The notes under the pieces are model-generated. The model worked only from the letters and a program-made list of their open reading frames with translations, did not search any database and was not told the origin of the DNA. Positions 1-7,534 of a stretch of DNA of 64,000 nt are shown here, in pieces. Numbering within the stretch: the first letter of the stretch is position 1; each line of letters begins with the position of its first letter. A program made the position numbers and the translations under genes. Origin of the DNA: Marinicella litoralis (GTDB lineage: Bacteria; Pseudomonadota; Gammaproteobacteria; Xanthomonadales; Marinicellaceae); assembly GCF_002591915.1 (NCBI RefSeq), contig NZ_NIHB01000005.1, positions 62,001 to 126,000 of the forward strand. Direction: 5' to 3'.

Positions 1-22
1 TACTGCTTTTCATAGAAAGTTT

Positions 23-52
23 AAAAGGGCTGCCTATTGGGTGGCCCTTTTT
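23..52 (+). terminator. Rho-independent terminator of an upstream gene
   Basis: An inverted repeat of about 12 bp (arms 23-34 and 40-51, two G-T wobbles, loop TATTG) is followed by a run of T. It probably ends a gene lying left of the window. Bases 53-168 hold no gene I can support. Confidence 0.75.
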
Positions 53-168
53 TTGTCTCTCTATTAATGATTAACCGACGCCTTGTATTGAATCAACAGT
101 TCAGCAGGCCACTTGCCGAGCCAGATTTTACCTGGTAAATTATTTGTCTTCATCAGGTTTACAAATAC

Positions 169-480
169 ATGAATTCAATGAGCAATGAAAAAGCCAAGAA
201 ACTAGCCAGACAATTGCGCAATGTTGGGCCCAAATTGGCCCAACGGTTAATTGATTCAGGAATAGAAACACCTGCAGCGTTGCGAAAGTTAGGCGCTCAA
301 GAGGCCTTTTTGAAAATGTATCAAACAGGTGATGCCTATGGTGATTATAATGCCGCTTATTTATATGCACTGGAGGGTGCAATCCAAGATTGTGATTGGC
401 TGGGAATTGGTGATGATCTCAAAACAAAACATCAAAAATTTGCACATGCATTACAAGCCCAAAAAAAGCCGAGTCAATAA
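169..480 (+). CDS. TfoX C-terminal domain protein
   Basis: A 103-residue protein matching the TfoX/Sxy C-terminal domain, a small helix-hairpin-helix-like fold. The core 'RNVGPKLAQRLIDSGIETP' followed by 'LRKLGAQEAFLKMY' and 'YALEGAIQDCDW' is the recognisable signature. The TfoX N-terminal domain is absent, so this is a stand-alone C-terminal-domain protein rather than a full competence regulator. In the full-length family TfoX induces competence genes through CRP; the role of stand-alone versions is not established. ATG at 169 is used; an in-frame ATG at 178 is possible, and neither has a strong Shine-Dalgarno sequence. It lies 37 bp before dgt on the same strand and could be co-transcribed. 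Confidence 0.75.
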   Translation: MNSMSNEKAKKLARQLRNVGPKLAQRLIDSGIETPAALRKLGAQEAFLKMYQTGDAYGDYNAAYLYALEGAIQDCDWLGIGDDLKTKHQKFAHALQAQKKPSQ

Positions 481-517
481 GTCAGTTATTGATTCTTGAA
501 TGGATTAAAATGGTGCC

Positions 518-2011
518 ATGGAATCCAAACAAGCAATTAACTTCAAAACCAAACTCAATGTCAACCGACCTTATGACAACAGCAAAAAGGCCAGTGAAGA
601 TCCTGTACGCATTGAATATGCCTTGGAGTCTGATCGTGGGCGCATCATTAATTCAGCATCAGTCAGGCGCTTACAACAGAAAACCCAAGTCTTTCCCTTA
701 GAACGCAATGCAGCGGTCAGGTCGCGCTTAACCCATTCGATGGAAGTGCAACAAAATGGGCGGTATATTGTGAAAACCCTGTTTAAAAAATTAGGCACAC
801 GAGTGGATGAGTTGGGACTCAATGGCTTACAACCAGCAGTTGAGTCGTTGGTTGAAATGGCTTGCTTGATGCATGACATTGGAAACCCTCCTTTTGGGCA
901 TTTTGGTGAAGTGGCGATTTCTGAATGGTTTGCGGCTCATATGGTGGATTTTCCTGCTTTGAAAAATGCAGGCAACCCAAGCTTGGCCAAGCAAATGCTC
1001 AATGACTTATTGCAGTTTGAGGGCAATGCCCAGGCCATCCGCCTGACATTTTCATTACAACAAATGAACCTGACTTATGCGCAATCGGCCAGTATATTAA
1101 AATACACCCGAGCGGCTTATGAACCCAAACCTCAAGCCAATGATCCATTGAGCTATCTTAAAAAGAAACCAGGTTTCTATTTATCAGAACAACGCTTTGT
1201 CCAAGCCATGAATCAGCTGCTGGATATGGAAATAGGGCACAGGCACCCGTTCAGTTATGTGATGGAAGCTGCCGATGACATAGCCTATTGTTTGGCTGAT
1301 TTAGAGGATGCTGTTGAAAAAGGGATTTTAAGTCTGGATGAATTAACTCGACTGTTGAAAACCACTTATGTGTTAAACGGTGGTAATTTGAATGAGTCCA
1401 ATGTGTTGTCTTTTATGGGAAACCACAACAGTTTAGAGTCGATTCTGGCTATGGCCAATGAAGCCGGTCACAGAGACACCATCAATCACAATCATGAGTA
1501 TTTTGTTAAGCTGCGAATTAACTTGATTCACCACTTAGTTGACCATGCCAGCAATCGATTTATAGAAAACATTGATGCTGTCTATAAAGGTAGCATGAAC
1601 CAAGCTTTGTTGGAAGATGGCAGTGTGGCCAATCAAATCATCAAAACATTCAAACAAGTGGGTTATGAACACGTGTTTAATCACCAAGAAGTTCAGGATT
1701 TGGAATTACAGGGGCACCGAATCATCACTGGCTTATTGGATATTTACCAATGTTTACTGCAATTATCCAAAAACCAATTTACTGAACTTTCACAAGGCGC
1801 CAATTATGGCATGAGCTACCAAGCATTGTTGTTGAATCGAATTGATTCAAAAATCATAAAAGCATACATCAAAAGTACCCAGGAACATCAGGCTGAAGAC
1901 AGTGGGCTATGGGAGTTCTATTATCGCTGTCGTTTGATTCAAGACCATGTCAGTGCGATGACTGATCACAGTGCATTGGACGAATTTAAATTATTAACCG
2001 TTGCCAACTAA
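518..2011 (+). CDS. dgt: Deoxyguanosinetriphosphate triphosphohydrolase
   Basis: A 497-residue HD-domain dNTP triphosphohydrolase, which cleaves dGTP to deoxyguanosine and triphosphate. The metal site is visible: H73 in 'RSRLTHS', then H119-D120 in 'MHDIGNPPFGHFGE' (residues 118-131), and the later 'MEAADDIAYCLADLEDA'. Length is close to the approximately 505 residues of E. coli Dgt. The N-terminal arginine-rich part 'SASVRRLQQKTQVFPL' is also typical. Start at ATG 518. The gene ends at a strong hairpin shared with the convergent nuclease gene. Nothing looks damaged. Confidence 0.93.
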   Translation: MESKQAINFKTKLNVNRPYDNSKKASEDPVRIEYALESDRGRIINSASVRRLQQKTQVFPLERNAAVRSRLTHSMEVQQNGRYIVKTLFKKLGTRVDELGLNGLQPAVESLVEMACLMHDIGNPPFGHFGEVAISEWFAAHMVDFPALKNAGNPSLAKQMLNDLLQFEGNAQAIRLTFSLQQMNLTYAQSASILKYTRAAYEPKPQANDPLSYLKKKPGFYLSEQRFVQAMNQLLDMEIGHRHPFSYVMEAADDIAYCLADLEDAVEKGILSLDELTRLLKTTYVLNGGNLNESNVLSFMGNHNSLESILAMANEAGHRDTINHNHEYFVKLRINLIHHLVDHASNRFIENIDAVYKGSMNQALLEDGSVANQIIKTFKQVGYEHVFNHQEVQDLELQGHRIITGLLDIYQCLLQLSKNQFTELSQGANYGMSYQALLLNRIDSKIIKAYIKSTQEHQAEDSGLWEFYYRCRLIQDHVSAMTDHSALDEFKLLTVAN

Positions 2012-2027
2012 ACTGATTATTTGCAGC

Positions 2028-2063
2028 CAGTAAAAAGGCAAACCTTGGTTTGCCTTTTTACTG
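2028..2063. terminator. Bidirectional terminator hairpin
   Basis: A perfect 17-bp inverted repeat (2028-2044 and 2047-2063) with a two-base centre. The arms carry A5 and T5 tracts, so the hairpin can end transcription from dgt (+) and from the convergent nuclease gene (-). Confidence 0.8.
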
Positions 2064-2077
2064 AGCTTTTGCAGTGA

Positions 2078-4291
2078 TTAAGGTTGAGGTGCTTCAAAGC
2101 CATTGCCAAAAATTAAATCATTGTCGGCAGTGTAACAAGCGCCACCATCAACAAAAATACACTCGACCCATTCAGGGTGATCAATGAAGGGGTTTCTGTT
2201 TTCTTGTTTGGTAAAGATGTAATTGTTGCGATTTCTTTCGATGTCATCGACTGGGTCAGCTGCATGCCATTGCAGCAATGTAGAAAGCAAACCCATATAG
2301 GGACCATAGCCATTGTTATTGGCAAGTAGGTTGGTGTCATCGGTTAAGACCAAATCAACTTCGTCGATGGCATCGCCTGAATACCGAACATCCATATAAA
2401 ACATGGCACGCGCAATGTCCCCTTTGCGAAAATTCCATACTTCAAACGAATCTGCGTCGAACCAATTTGAATTGCCTGGATAAACGCCAGAGCCACCACC
2501 AATGGTATCGACTTCAGGTGTATTGGGGTCGTCGTGGGTATCAGTAGGCCTTTCATTGCATTGGGCATTGCAGTTATCAAAATAGAGGTTGCCACGGTCT
2601 CCGTTATAACCTACATCAGACAACATCAAATGATGGGTGTCTGTTCTGGCTGCATTGTTATCGCCTAAAGAACCTGAGCTGAAACCACGGGATTGAGGCC
2701 ATGTGTGCTCGCGATTATAGGCTTGTTGTCCACCACCTTGGTAACAATAGTCATTGTTCTTATAAACCATCCAAACATATTCAATCACCTCGCTTGGGTC
2801 ATTGGTTGGGCAGTCATCTGTGGTTGGGGCTTGATCAGCATATGAAAGCACGTCCCAAGTGTCTTCTGCACCCGATGAATAAGGAAAAACAATGTGGTCA
2901 TCAATGATGTTATGTAATGAATCTCTGAGGGTTTGTGCATTGCTGGTGTCGGCTGAATCATAATAACCATCTAAGGTGACGCAGTTGATATTTTCAGTGC
3001 CAGGTGACGGGGTGAATGCCTTGAATGAAGAGGTGTTCAATTGACCACCTGAACCATTGGTACAACGAATCAATGATTCATTGGTGGCATTTCCATTGGC
3101 GTCCTCATCAACTTGTAATTGACCAGGATTAAGTAAGGTCAGCAACTCAGTATCAGGAGGGCCGGAACCATAGACCACGGCATCCATTAAATCGGTATAA
3201 GTGATTGGATCACCGGTCATATAATTAATAGAGTCTGCTGCATAAAGGGCCACTGCATCGGCACCATCTTGTAGTTCATTATTGATCAATAAATACCCAT
3301 TGGTATCTGTGGTCATGCTGTTTAAGCTGATGACACTGGTTGATAAATCAGTGTCACCGTCATACAAAACCAAAGTGTAACCATCCGTTGAGGTGTTTGG
3401 ATTGCCCAGCAGCTCAATAAAATCAGCAGCTACACTGATGGTATCAATTTCATTGATCACAAACTGTGCAATGGGAGGTGTGATGTTGGAGGCCGCATTC
3501 GGGGTCGGCATGCCTTCACCAAAAGTGAAATCTGTATTTTCTGATGTTTCGTCACTGCCAGCAAAACCATTGCCGCCAGATTGAATTTCACCACCTTCGC
3601 TTAAATCAATGCGTTGCCAGCTGTTGCCACTGTTGTGAGTACTGGTGCTGATGACCACTTGGTTGGCAATCGATGTGTCATTGAGGTATGTACTGGTATC
3701 AGAGTCGGCATCTGGGCCGTCTATGGCTACACTGGTTTTATCAATGGCCTCTACCTTATCCCCCCAAACCACATAGTCCAAGTCTTGTACCAAGTCAGTC
3801 ACACCATCCCAAGAAAATAAGACCACCACCTCGCCACTGTTGTCTGTTAAGTTTCCTTGACCATTGATAGAGCCAGCAAAAGCTTCTCGCATGTCGGCAA
3901 TGGCATCTGCTGTCCCGTCTTCATACAGCTCATAGGTGGGGTTTTCTCCATAAGCCGTGAAAAATGAGTTTGAGCCTGCAATTGCGACCGTTTGGTATTC
4001 GCCAGCATTGATGGTTGCACCAGCAGGAAATCGTGCAAAAAAATCGGAAAAACCACCGCCACCACCACCGCCGTTAACAATCTGATAATAATAAGTGCCA
4101 TCACCAGAAAAAGTGGCATCAGTTAAGTAAACGTCTGAAAGGTCAATGGGGTCATTACCGTTGTTATAAATTTCGATGAATTCGTTGCTGTTGGGTATGA
4201 TGCTGATTTCAGAAATCAATAGGTCTTCTACGCCTGATTGGGCAGAAAATGCCATGCCGATGCAAAGCATTAAGGTGGAGATTTTTTTCAT
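2078..4291 (-). CDS. Secreted lamin-tail-domain / endonuclease I family protein
   Basis: A 737-residue exported protein. It begins with a signal peptide (MKKISTLMLCIGMAFSAQSG). Residues about 22-150 form a lamin-tail domain ('LLISEISIIPNSNEFIEIYN'), and a second, weaker one starts near 275 ('FVINEIDTISVAADFIEL'). From about 440 there is an endonuclease I domain whose catalytic region reads 'YNREHTWPQSRG' (near 525) followed by 'TDTHHLMLSDVGYNGDRGN', as in secreted extracellular nucleases. The protein ends in DLIFGNGFEAPQP, a tail shared with the beta-helix protein ending at 62176. It probably degrades DNA outside the cell or at its surface; the lamin-tail domains may bind polymer or envelope. 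Glycine runs near residue 75 look like a linker. It has its own transcription unit. Confidence 0.85.
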   Translation of the reverse strand: MKKISTLMLCIGMAFSAQSGVEDLLISEISIIPNSNEFIEIYNNGNDPIDLSDVYLTDATFSGDGTYYYQIVNGGGGGGGFSDFFARFPAGATINAGEYQTVAIAGSNSFFTAYGENPTYELYEDGTADAIADMREAFAGSINGQGNLTDNSGEVVVLFSWDGVTDLVQDLDYVVWGDKVEAIDKTSVAIDGPDADSDTSTYLNDTSIANQVVISTSTHNSGNSWQRIDLSEGGEIQSGGNGFAGSDETSENTDFTFGEGMPTPNAASNITPPIAQFVINEIDTISVAADFIELLGNPNTSTDGYTLVLYDGDTDLSTSVISLNSMTTDTNGYLLINNELQDGADAVALYAADSINYMTGDPITYTDLMDAVVYGSGPPDTELLTLLNPGQLQVDEDANGNATNESLIRCTNGSGGQLNTSSFKAFTPSPGTENINCVTLDGYYDSADTSNAQTLRDSLHNIIDDHIVFPYSSGAEDTWDVLSYADQAPTTDDCPTNDPSEVIEYVWMVYKNNDYCYQGGGQQAYNREHTWPQSRGFSSGSLGDNNAARTDTHHLMLSDVGYNGDRGNLYFDNCNAQCNERPTDTHDDPNTPEVDTIGGGSGVYPGNSNWFDADSFEVWNFRKGDIARAMFYMDVRYSGDAIDEVDLVLTDDTNLLANNNGYGPYMGLLSTLLQWHAADPVDDIERNRNNYIFTKQENRNPFIDHPEWVECIFVDGGACYTADNDLIFGNGFEAPQP

Positions 4292-4392
4292 GTCATGTTT
4301 TCCGTCTTTTTTTCGAACACAGAATTTTACATGAATTGGGTTACATTTGTGTGACCGAATTAACAGCTGACATTTATTGTATATTGATGGAC

Positions 4393-4421
4393 AAAAAAGG
4401 CCGCAATTTATGCGGCCTTTT
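4393..4421 (-). terminator. Terminator of the hvf-doxX operon
   Basis: An 11-bp perfect stem (4395-4405 with 4411-4421, loop ATTTA). Read on the minus strand it is followed by a T run at 4398-4393. It lies 24 bp after the doxX-family stop. Confidence 0.8.
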
Positions 4422-4444
4422 GATGGTTGTTTTGGTGATTTGCA

Positions 4445-5110
4445 TTATCCGGTGGGTGTAATGAATCGATCGGCAATCATCAGGACAACTCCGGTGGCCA
4501 TGAAGGCGATGCCAGTGGTGGTCATCACGAAAAACAACGGCAAACCAATTACAATCAAGCCCAATCCTTTCGAAATAAAATCTGACTGGATGGGGTGATG
4601 AGTGTCACCTTTCATGAATTGAGTGAGGATGTGGTCCAAACTGAATTTTCCAGCGCCTGAGAATATCAGTGGTAATAACAAAATGACAAACAACAGTGGC
4701 AGTTTAAAGTTACCGGCACCTTTGTTTGTGATGGCATAGCCTTCCCACAGCTGACCCAATGATGCATAACTTTCAGGCCAATGCACGGCTGCTGTAGCCA
4801 CTGCAGTAATCACCAGCAATGACACGGCTGCAAATCGAGTGAATAAACCTAATAGCAGCAAAATGGCAAATATATATTCCCCCCATGCCGCCATAAACCA
4901 AGATACATCGGCTGGAATGTGGTTAAACGGGAATGGAAAGTTACTTTGGATGCCAGAGAACCAATTTTCCCCATTGATTTTTTGGCTGCCAGCTTCATAG
5001 AATTCCCAAAAAAGTATCAATCGAATCATCAGTGGTGGCACCCATTGCCCAACTGAATTCAGTCTACTGGTTACATTTTCCCACAGGGTTTGCGCATTGT
5101 TTAATGACAT
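4445..5110 (-). CDS. DoxX family membrane protein of the hvf operon
   Basis: A 221-residue integral membrane protein of the DoxX family, recognised by 'MIRLILFWEFYEAGSQKI' and 'WGEYIFAILLLLGLFTRFAAVSLL'. Four hydrophobic segments are followed by a further hydrophobic pair near the C-terminus (from about residue 190), making it somewhat longer than minimal DoxX proteins. It is the last gene of a four-gene minus-strand operon, 13 bp after hvfC. DoxX-like genes commonly accompany DUF692/DUF2063 pairs. Its role there is not settled; an electron-transfer or membrane-supporting function is a guess. Confidence 0.8.
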   Translation of the reverse strand: MSLNNAQTLWENVTSRLNSVGQWVPPLMIRLILFWEFYEAGSQKINGENWFSGIQSNFPFPFNHIPADVSWFMAAWGEYIFAILLLLGLFTRFAAVSLLVITAVATAAVHWPESYASLGQLWEGYAITNKGAGNFKLPLLFVILLLPLIFSGAGKFSLDHILTQFMKGDTHHPIQSDFISKGLGLIVIGLPLFFVMTTTGIAFMATGVVLMIADRFITPTG

Positions 5111-5123
5111 GGTTGGTTCCTCT

Positions 5124-5885
5124 TTATTTGTTTTTGACGGTTAAAATGATGTCTTGCTGGTGCCATTGGTTTAAGGTTTGCAGGCCAAATTGTACGAATT
5201 GGGCAAGGTCAGGGTGTTGATGTTGTTCACCCAATGTTTCCAGCACCTGTTGTCCTGTTGCTTTTTTGTTGTTAATCAATGTTTCTAACAGCAGGGCAGA
5301 AAAGGGGTTCAGTTCTGAAAAATGAACTTGGTATTCAGTGTCTCGCCAAATCAACATAAATAAGGGCTGGTCCAATGGTTGTTTGGGTTGATTACTGGCT
5401 TTTATTTGATGCACCGGAAATTGATAAGCCTGAACCTTCACCAGTGGTGAAACTTCGGGTATGGCCATCAATAAATCATTGGTATCAATTGCGGGGTTTT
5501 TATTGATTTCGATGTTGTGTTTTTCAAGGTGTAACTCAATCCATTCATAATGGGCCAACTCATAAAGAAAAGGTTTGTTTGGATCGGCTTGCCGGTGTTT
5601 TAAGTATTCGACAAATTCCCTGGGTATTTCAGGAAAGTGAGGGGTTTTGTTGTTTTCCATGCGATAAAAATCTCGCACTAAATTTTTCCATGCAGTTTCT
5701 TTGTACAAAGACCTGATAACCGGGAAAGAACCAGCAAGCAATCCAGCAATGCTGTTAATGAATAACTCCAGATAAATGGCCATTCGGCGGTGTTCAATCT
5801 GATCAGGTATTTTGTTGGCTTCAGGGTTTCTGATGTGTGCCGCGAAATCGACTTGAGCCTGTTTAAATGTTGGCTTGTTTGGCAT
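5124..5885 (-). CDS. hvfC: HvfC-like DUF2063 partner protein of the MNIO enzyme
   Basis: A 253-residue protein of the DUF2063/HvfC family (N-terminal 'putative DNA-binding' domain by Pfam tradition). Recognisable parts are 'QAQVDFAAHIRNP', 'HRRMAIYLELFINSIAGLLAGSFPVI' and 'DFYRMENNKTPHFPEIPREFVEYL'. In characterised systems this protein binds the DUF692 enzyme and helps recognise the precursor; it does not act as a DNA-binding regulator. The start at ATG 5885 (MPNKPTFKQ) is preferred over the longer frame because it matches the family's N-terminus. It overlaps the last 23 bases of hvfB, which suggests translational coupling and a fixed stoichiometry. Confidence 0.87.
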   Translation of the reverse strand: MPNKPTFKQAQVDFAAHIRNPEANKIPDQIEHRRMAIYLELFINSIAGLLAGSFPVIRSLYKETAWKNLVRDFYRMENNKTPHFPEIPREFVEYLKHRQADPNKPFLYELAHYEWIELHLEKHNIEINKNPAIDTNDLLMAIPEVSPLVKVQAYQFPVHQIKASNQPKQPLDQPLFMLIWRDTEYQVHFSELNPFSALLLETLINNKKATGQQVLETLGEQHQHPDLAQFVQFGLQTLNQWHQQDIILTVKNK

Positions 5886-6726
5886 GGTTGTTACTGTCGC
5901 TTTGATACTTTTGTTGTAACTGGTCAATTCTAGAAACTTCTGACAACAGTTCAGCAACTGGGGGAAAATTAAAATCACGCTCTAAGAGGGTGGGGAATAC
6001 GCCGTAATTTTTATAAGTGTATTCCAATATATCCCATACATTTTCTATGACCTTGGCACCATGGGTGTCAACAATCAAATCTTCGGCTTCATTATAATGG
6101 CCTGCAATGTGGATATAGGCGATTCGATCGGTGGGCAGTTGATCTAAAAACTGCAAGGGATCGTAACGGTGATTGATGCTGTTGACATGGATGTTATTGA
6201 CATCCAAATGCAACAAACAATCCGCTTTGGAGATCACTGCATTGATGAATTCAATTTCAGTCATTTCCGAATTTGGTTGAGTGAGGTAATAAGAGACATT
6301 TTCTAGTGCCATTTGTTCGCCAAGAATGTCTTGAACCCTCATGACCCGCTCGGCCACATGATTCACGGCTTCTTCAGTGAATGGTATGGGCATCAAGTCA
6401 TACAATTGTCCACCGTCTGTACAGTATGAAAGGTGTTCAGAGTAAATGGGGGCATTGATTTCGTCTTTGAATTTTTTAACAGCTTTGACAAATGGAATGT
6501 TCAGTTCATCGGGTCCACCGATTGATAAGGATAAACCATGAAGAATCATTGGGTAGCGTTCAGCAAAAGTTCGAAAGTCATGACGGGCTTTGCCACCAAC
6601 AGTCATCCAATTTTCTGGTGCCACTTCCATGATTTTTACTGGACTCAGGTCTCCGTAAGATTGAAACGGGGACACAAGTCCCCGTCTCAAACCGATACCG
6701 GCACCCGAAATGTTTAATAAACTCAT
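5863..6726 (-). CDS. hvfB: HvfB-like MNIO enzyme (DUF692)
   Basis: A 287-residue DUF692 protein, a multinuclear non-heme iron-dependent oxidative enzyme with a TIM-barrel fold. Candidate iron ligands and conserved stretches are H63 in 'ILHGLSLSIGG', E97-H98 in 'YSEHLSY', E142 in 'ALENVSYY', 'HLDVNNIHVNS' (173-183), H206 and H210 in 'YIHIAGH', D220 and H222 in 'VDTHG', and E249 in 'LLERD'. In Haemophilus influenzae HvfB with HvfC converts cysteines in EGKCG motifs of HvfA into oxazolone/thioamide pairs that bind copper. The gene lies 14 bp after hvfA, whose product here is full of EGKCG motifs, so the same chemistry is expected. No key residue seems missing. Confidence 0.92.
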   Translation of the reverse strand: MSLLNISGAGIGLRRGLVSPFQSYGDLSPVKIMEVAPENWMTVGGKARHDFRTFAERYPMILHGLSLSIGGPDELNIPFVKAVKKFKDEINAPIYSEHLSYCTDGGQLYDLMPIPFTEEAVNHVAERVMRVQDILGEQMALENVSYYLTQPNSEMTEIEFINAVISKADCLLHLDVNNIHVNSINHRYDPLQFLDQLPTDRIAYIHIAGHYNEAEDLIVDTHGAKVIENVWDILEYTYKNYGVFPTLLERDFNFPPVAELLSEVSRIDQLQQKYQSDSNNHAKQANI

Positions 6727-6740
6727 TTCAGATTATCCAG

Positions 6741-7325
6741 TTATTCGCCGCCGCACTTACCTTCGCCGCATTTACCTTCGGCTTTATCGGCTTTATCGGC
6801 TTTTTTGTCGTCGCCACATTTACCTTCACCGCATTTGCCTTCGGCTTTTTTGTCATCGCCACATTTGCCTTCACCGCATTTGCCTTCGGCTTTTTTGTCA
6901 TCGCCACATTTGCCTTCACCGCATTTGCCTTCGGCTTTTTTGTCGTCGCCACATTTACCTTCACCGCATTTACCTTCGGCTTTTTTGTCGTCGCCACATT
7001 TACCTTCACCACATTTGCCTTCGGCATCTTTGTCGCCGCCACATCTACCTTCGGCTTTTTTGTCGTCACCGCATTTGCCTTCGCCACATTTACCTTCGGC
7101 TTTATCACCTTTGGCTTTCTTGTCGTCGCCACATTTGCCTTCGCCACATTTGCCTTCTCCAGACCCATCGACTTTGGCAATGCGTCCATCAGCATTTTGG
7201 TAACCATCACTTAAGTCAGTTTGACCAAACGGGTTATCAGTACCGCTCATCAAAGCGCCAGCTCCAACAACAGTAACGGCTGCAGCAATAGCGGCATTGA
7301 CTGGTTTTATTTTAAAATTTTTCAT
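6741..7325 (-). CDS. hvfA: HvfA-like EGKCG-repeat precursor peptide
   Basis: A 194-residue exported precursor. Residues 1 to about 27 form a signal peptide with a hydrophobic core (AAIAAAVTVVGAGALMSG). A short leader (28-56) precedes a repeat domain from residue 57 to the end. That domain holds 16 EGKCG motifs and one EGRCG variant, 17 cysteines in all, mostly as EGKCGEGKCG pairs joined by DDKKA. There is no cysteine outside the repeats. In the known system each EGKCG cysteine is a modification site for the MNIO enzyme, giving a copper-binding peptide; that is inferred here from homology and the adjacent hvfB and hvfC. Start ATG 7325 follows a strong Shine-Dalgarno sequence. The number of motifs is unusual, see findings. 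Confidence 0.92.
   Translation of the reverse strand: MKNFKIKPVNAAIAAAVTVVGAGALMSGTDNPFGQTDLSDGYQNADGRIAKVDGSGEGKCGEGKCGDDKKAKGDKAEGKCGEGKCGDDKKAEGRCGGDKDAEGKCGEGKCGDDKKAEGKCGEGKCGDDKKAEGKCGEGKCGDDKKAEGKCGEGKCGDDKKAEGKCGEGKCGDDKKADKADKAEGKCGEGKCGGE
6744..7157 (-). repeat. In-frame 45-bp repeats encoding EGKCG pairs
   Basis: The 3' two-thirds of hvfA is a direct-repeat array of about 45 bp per unit (EGKCGEGKCGDDKKA), with one shortened degenerate unit (EGRCGGDKDA) and two units with lysine-rich insertions (KGDKA and DKADKA). Synonymous third-position differences occur between units, so not all copies are very recent. The array opens long meaningless frames on both strands. Confidence 0.9.
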
Positions 7326-7331
7326 AAATAT

Positions 7332-7432
7332 CTCCTCCGAGGGAATGATTAATTAATGTATTCGCAAAACGGTCATCGATTTCAATCGGTTAAATTACCA
7401 ACCATCAATAAATTGTTTCGGTGTTTATTATA
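7332..7432 (-). promoter_or_regulatory. hvfA promoter -10 and Shine-Dalgarno
   Basis: On the minus strand a perfect TATAAT lies at 7432-7427, with a TTGTTC candidate -35 about 19 bp before it. A strong GGAGGAG ribosome site lies at 7338-7332, six bases from the ATG. I see no obvious copper-regulator operator. Confidence 0.5.
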
Positions 7433-7470
7433 AGCACATAGAGTTGACCATGAACAATTTAATTTATTAC

Positions 7471-7505
7471 AAAAAAAACGCCCAATTTTTGCAAATTGGG
7501 CGTTT
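7471..7505 (-). terminator. Terminator of the 2-oxoacid dehydrogenase operon
   Basis: A 13-bp perfect stem (7476-7488 with 7493-7505, loop TTGC), read on the minus strand into a T run. It separates the E2 gene from the hvfA promoter. Confidence 0.88.
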
Positions 7506-7534
7506 CAATGGTGCAGTTAATGAAAAATTAACTA

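Noticed and set aside
6710-7276. Long plus-strand frames (arginine/leucine/cysteine-rich; serine/proline/histidine-rich) and a second minus-strand frame over hvfA
   Set aside because: They are other-frame translations of the 45-bp hvfA repeats. hvfA itself has a signal peptide, a strong ribosome site and family motifs.
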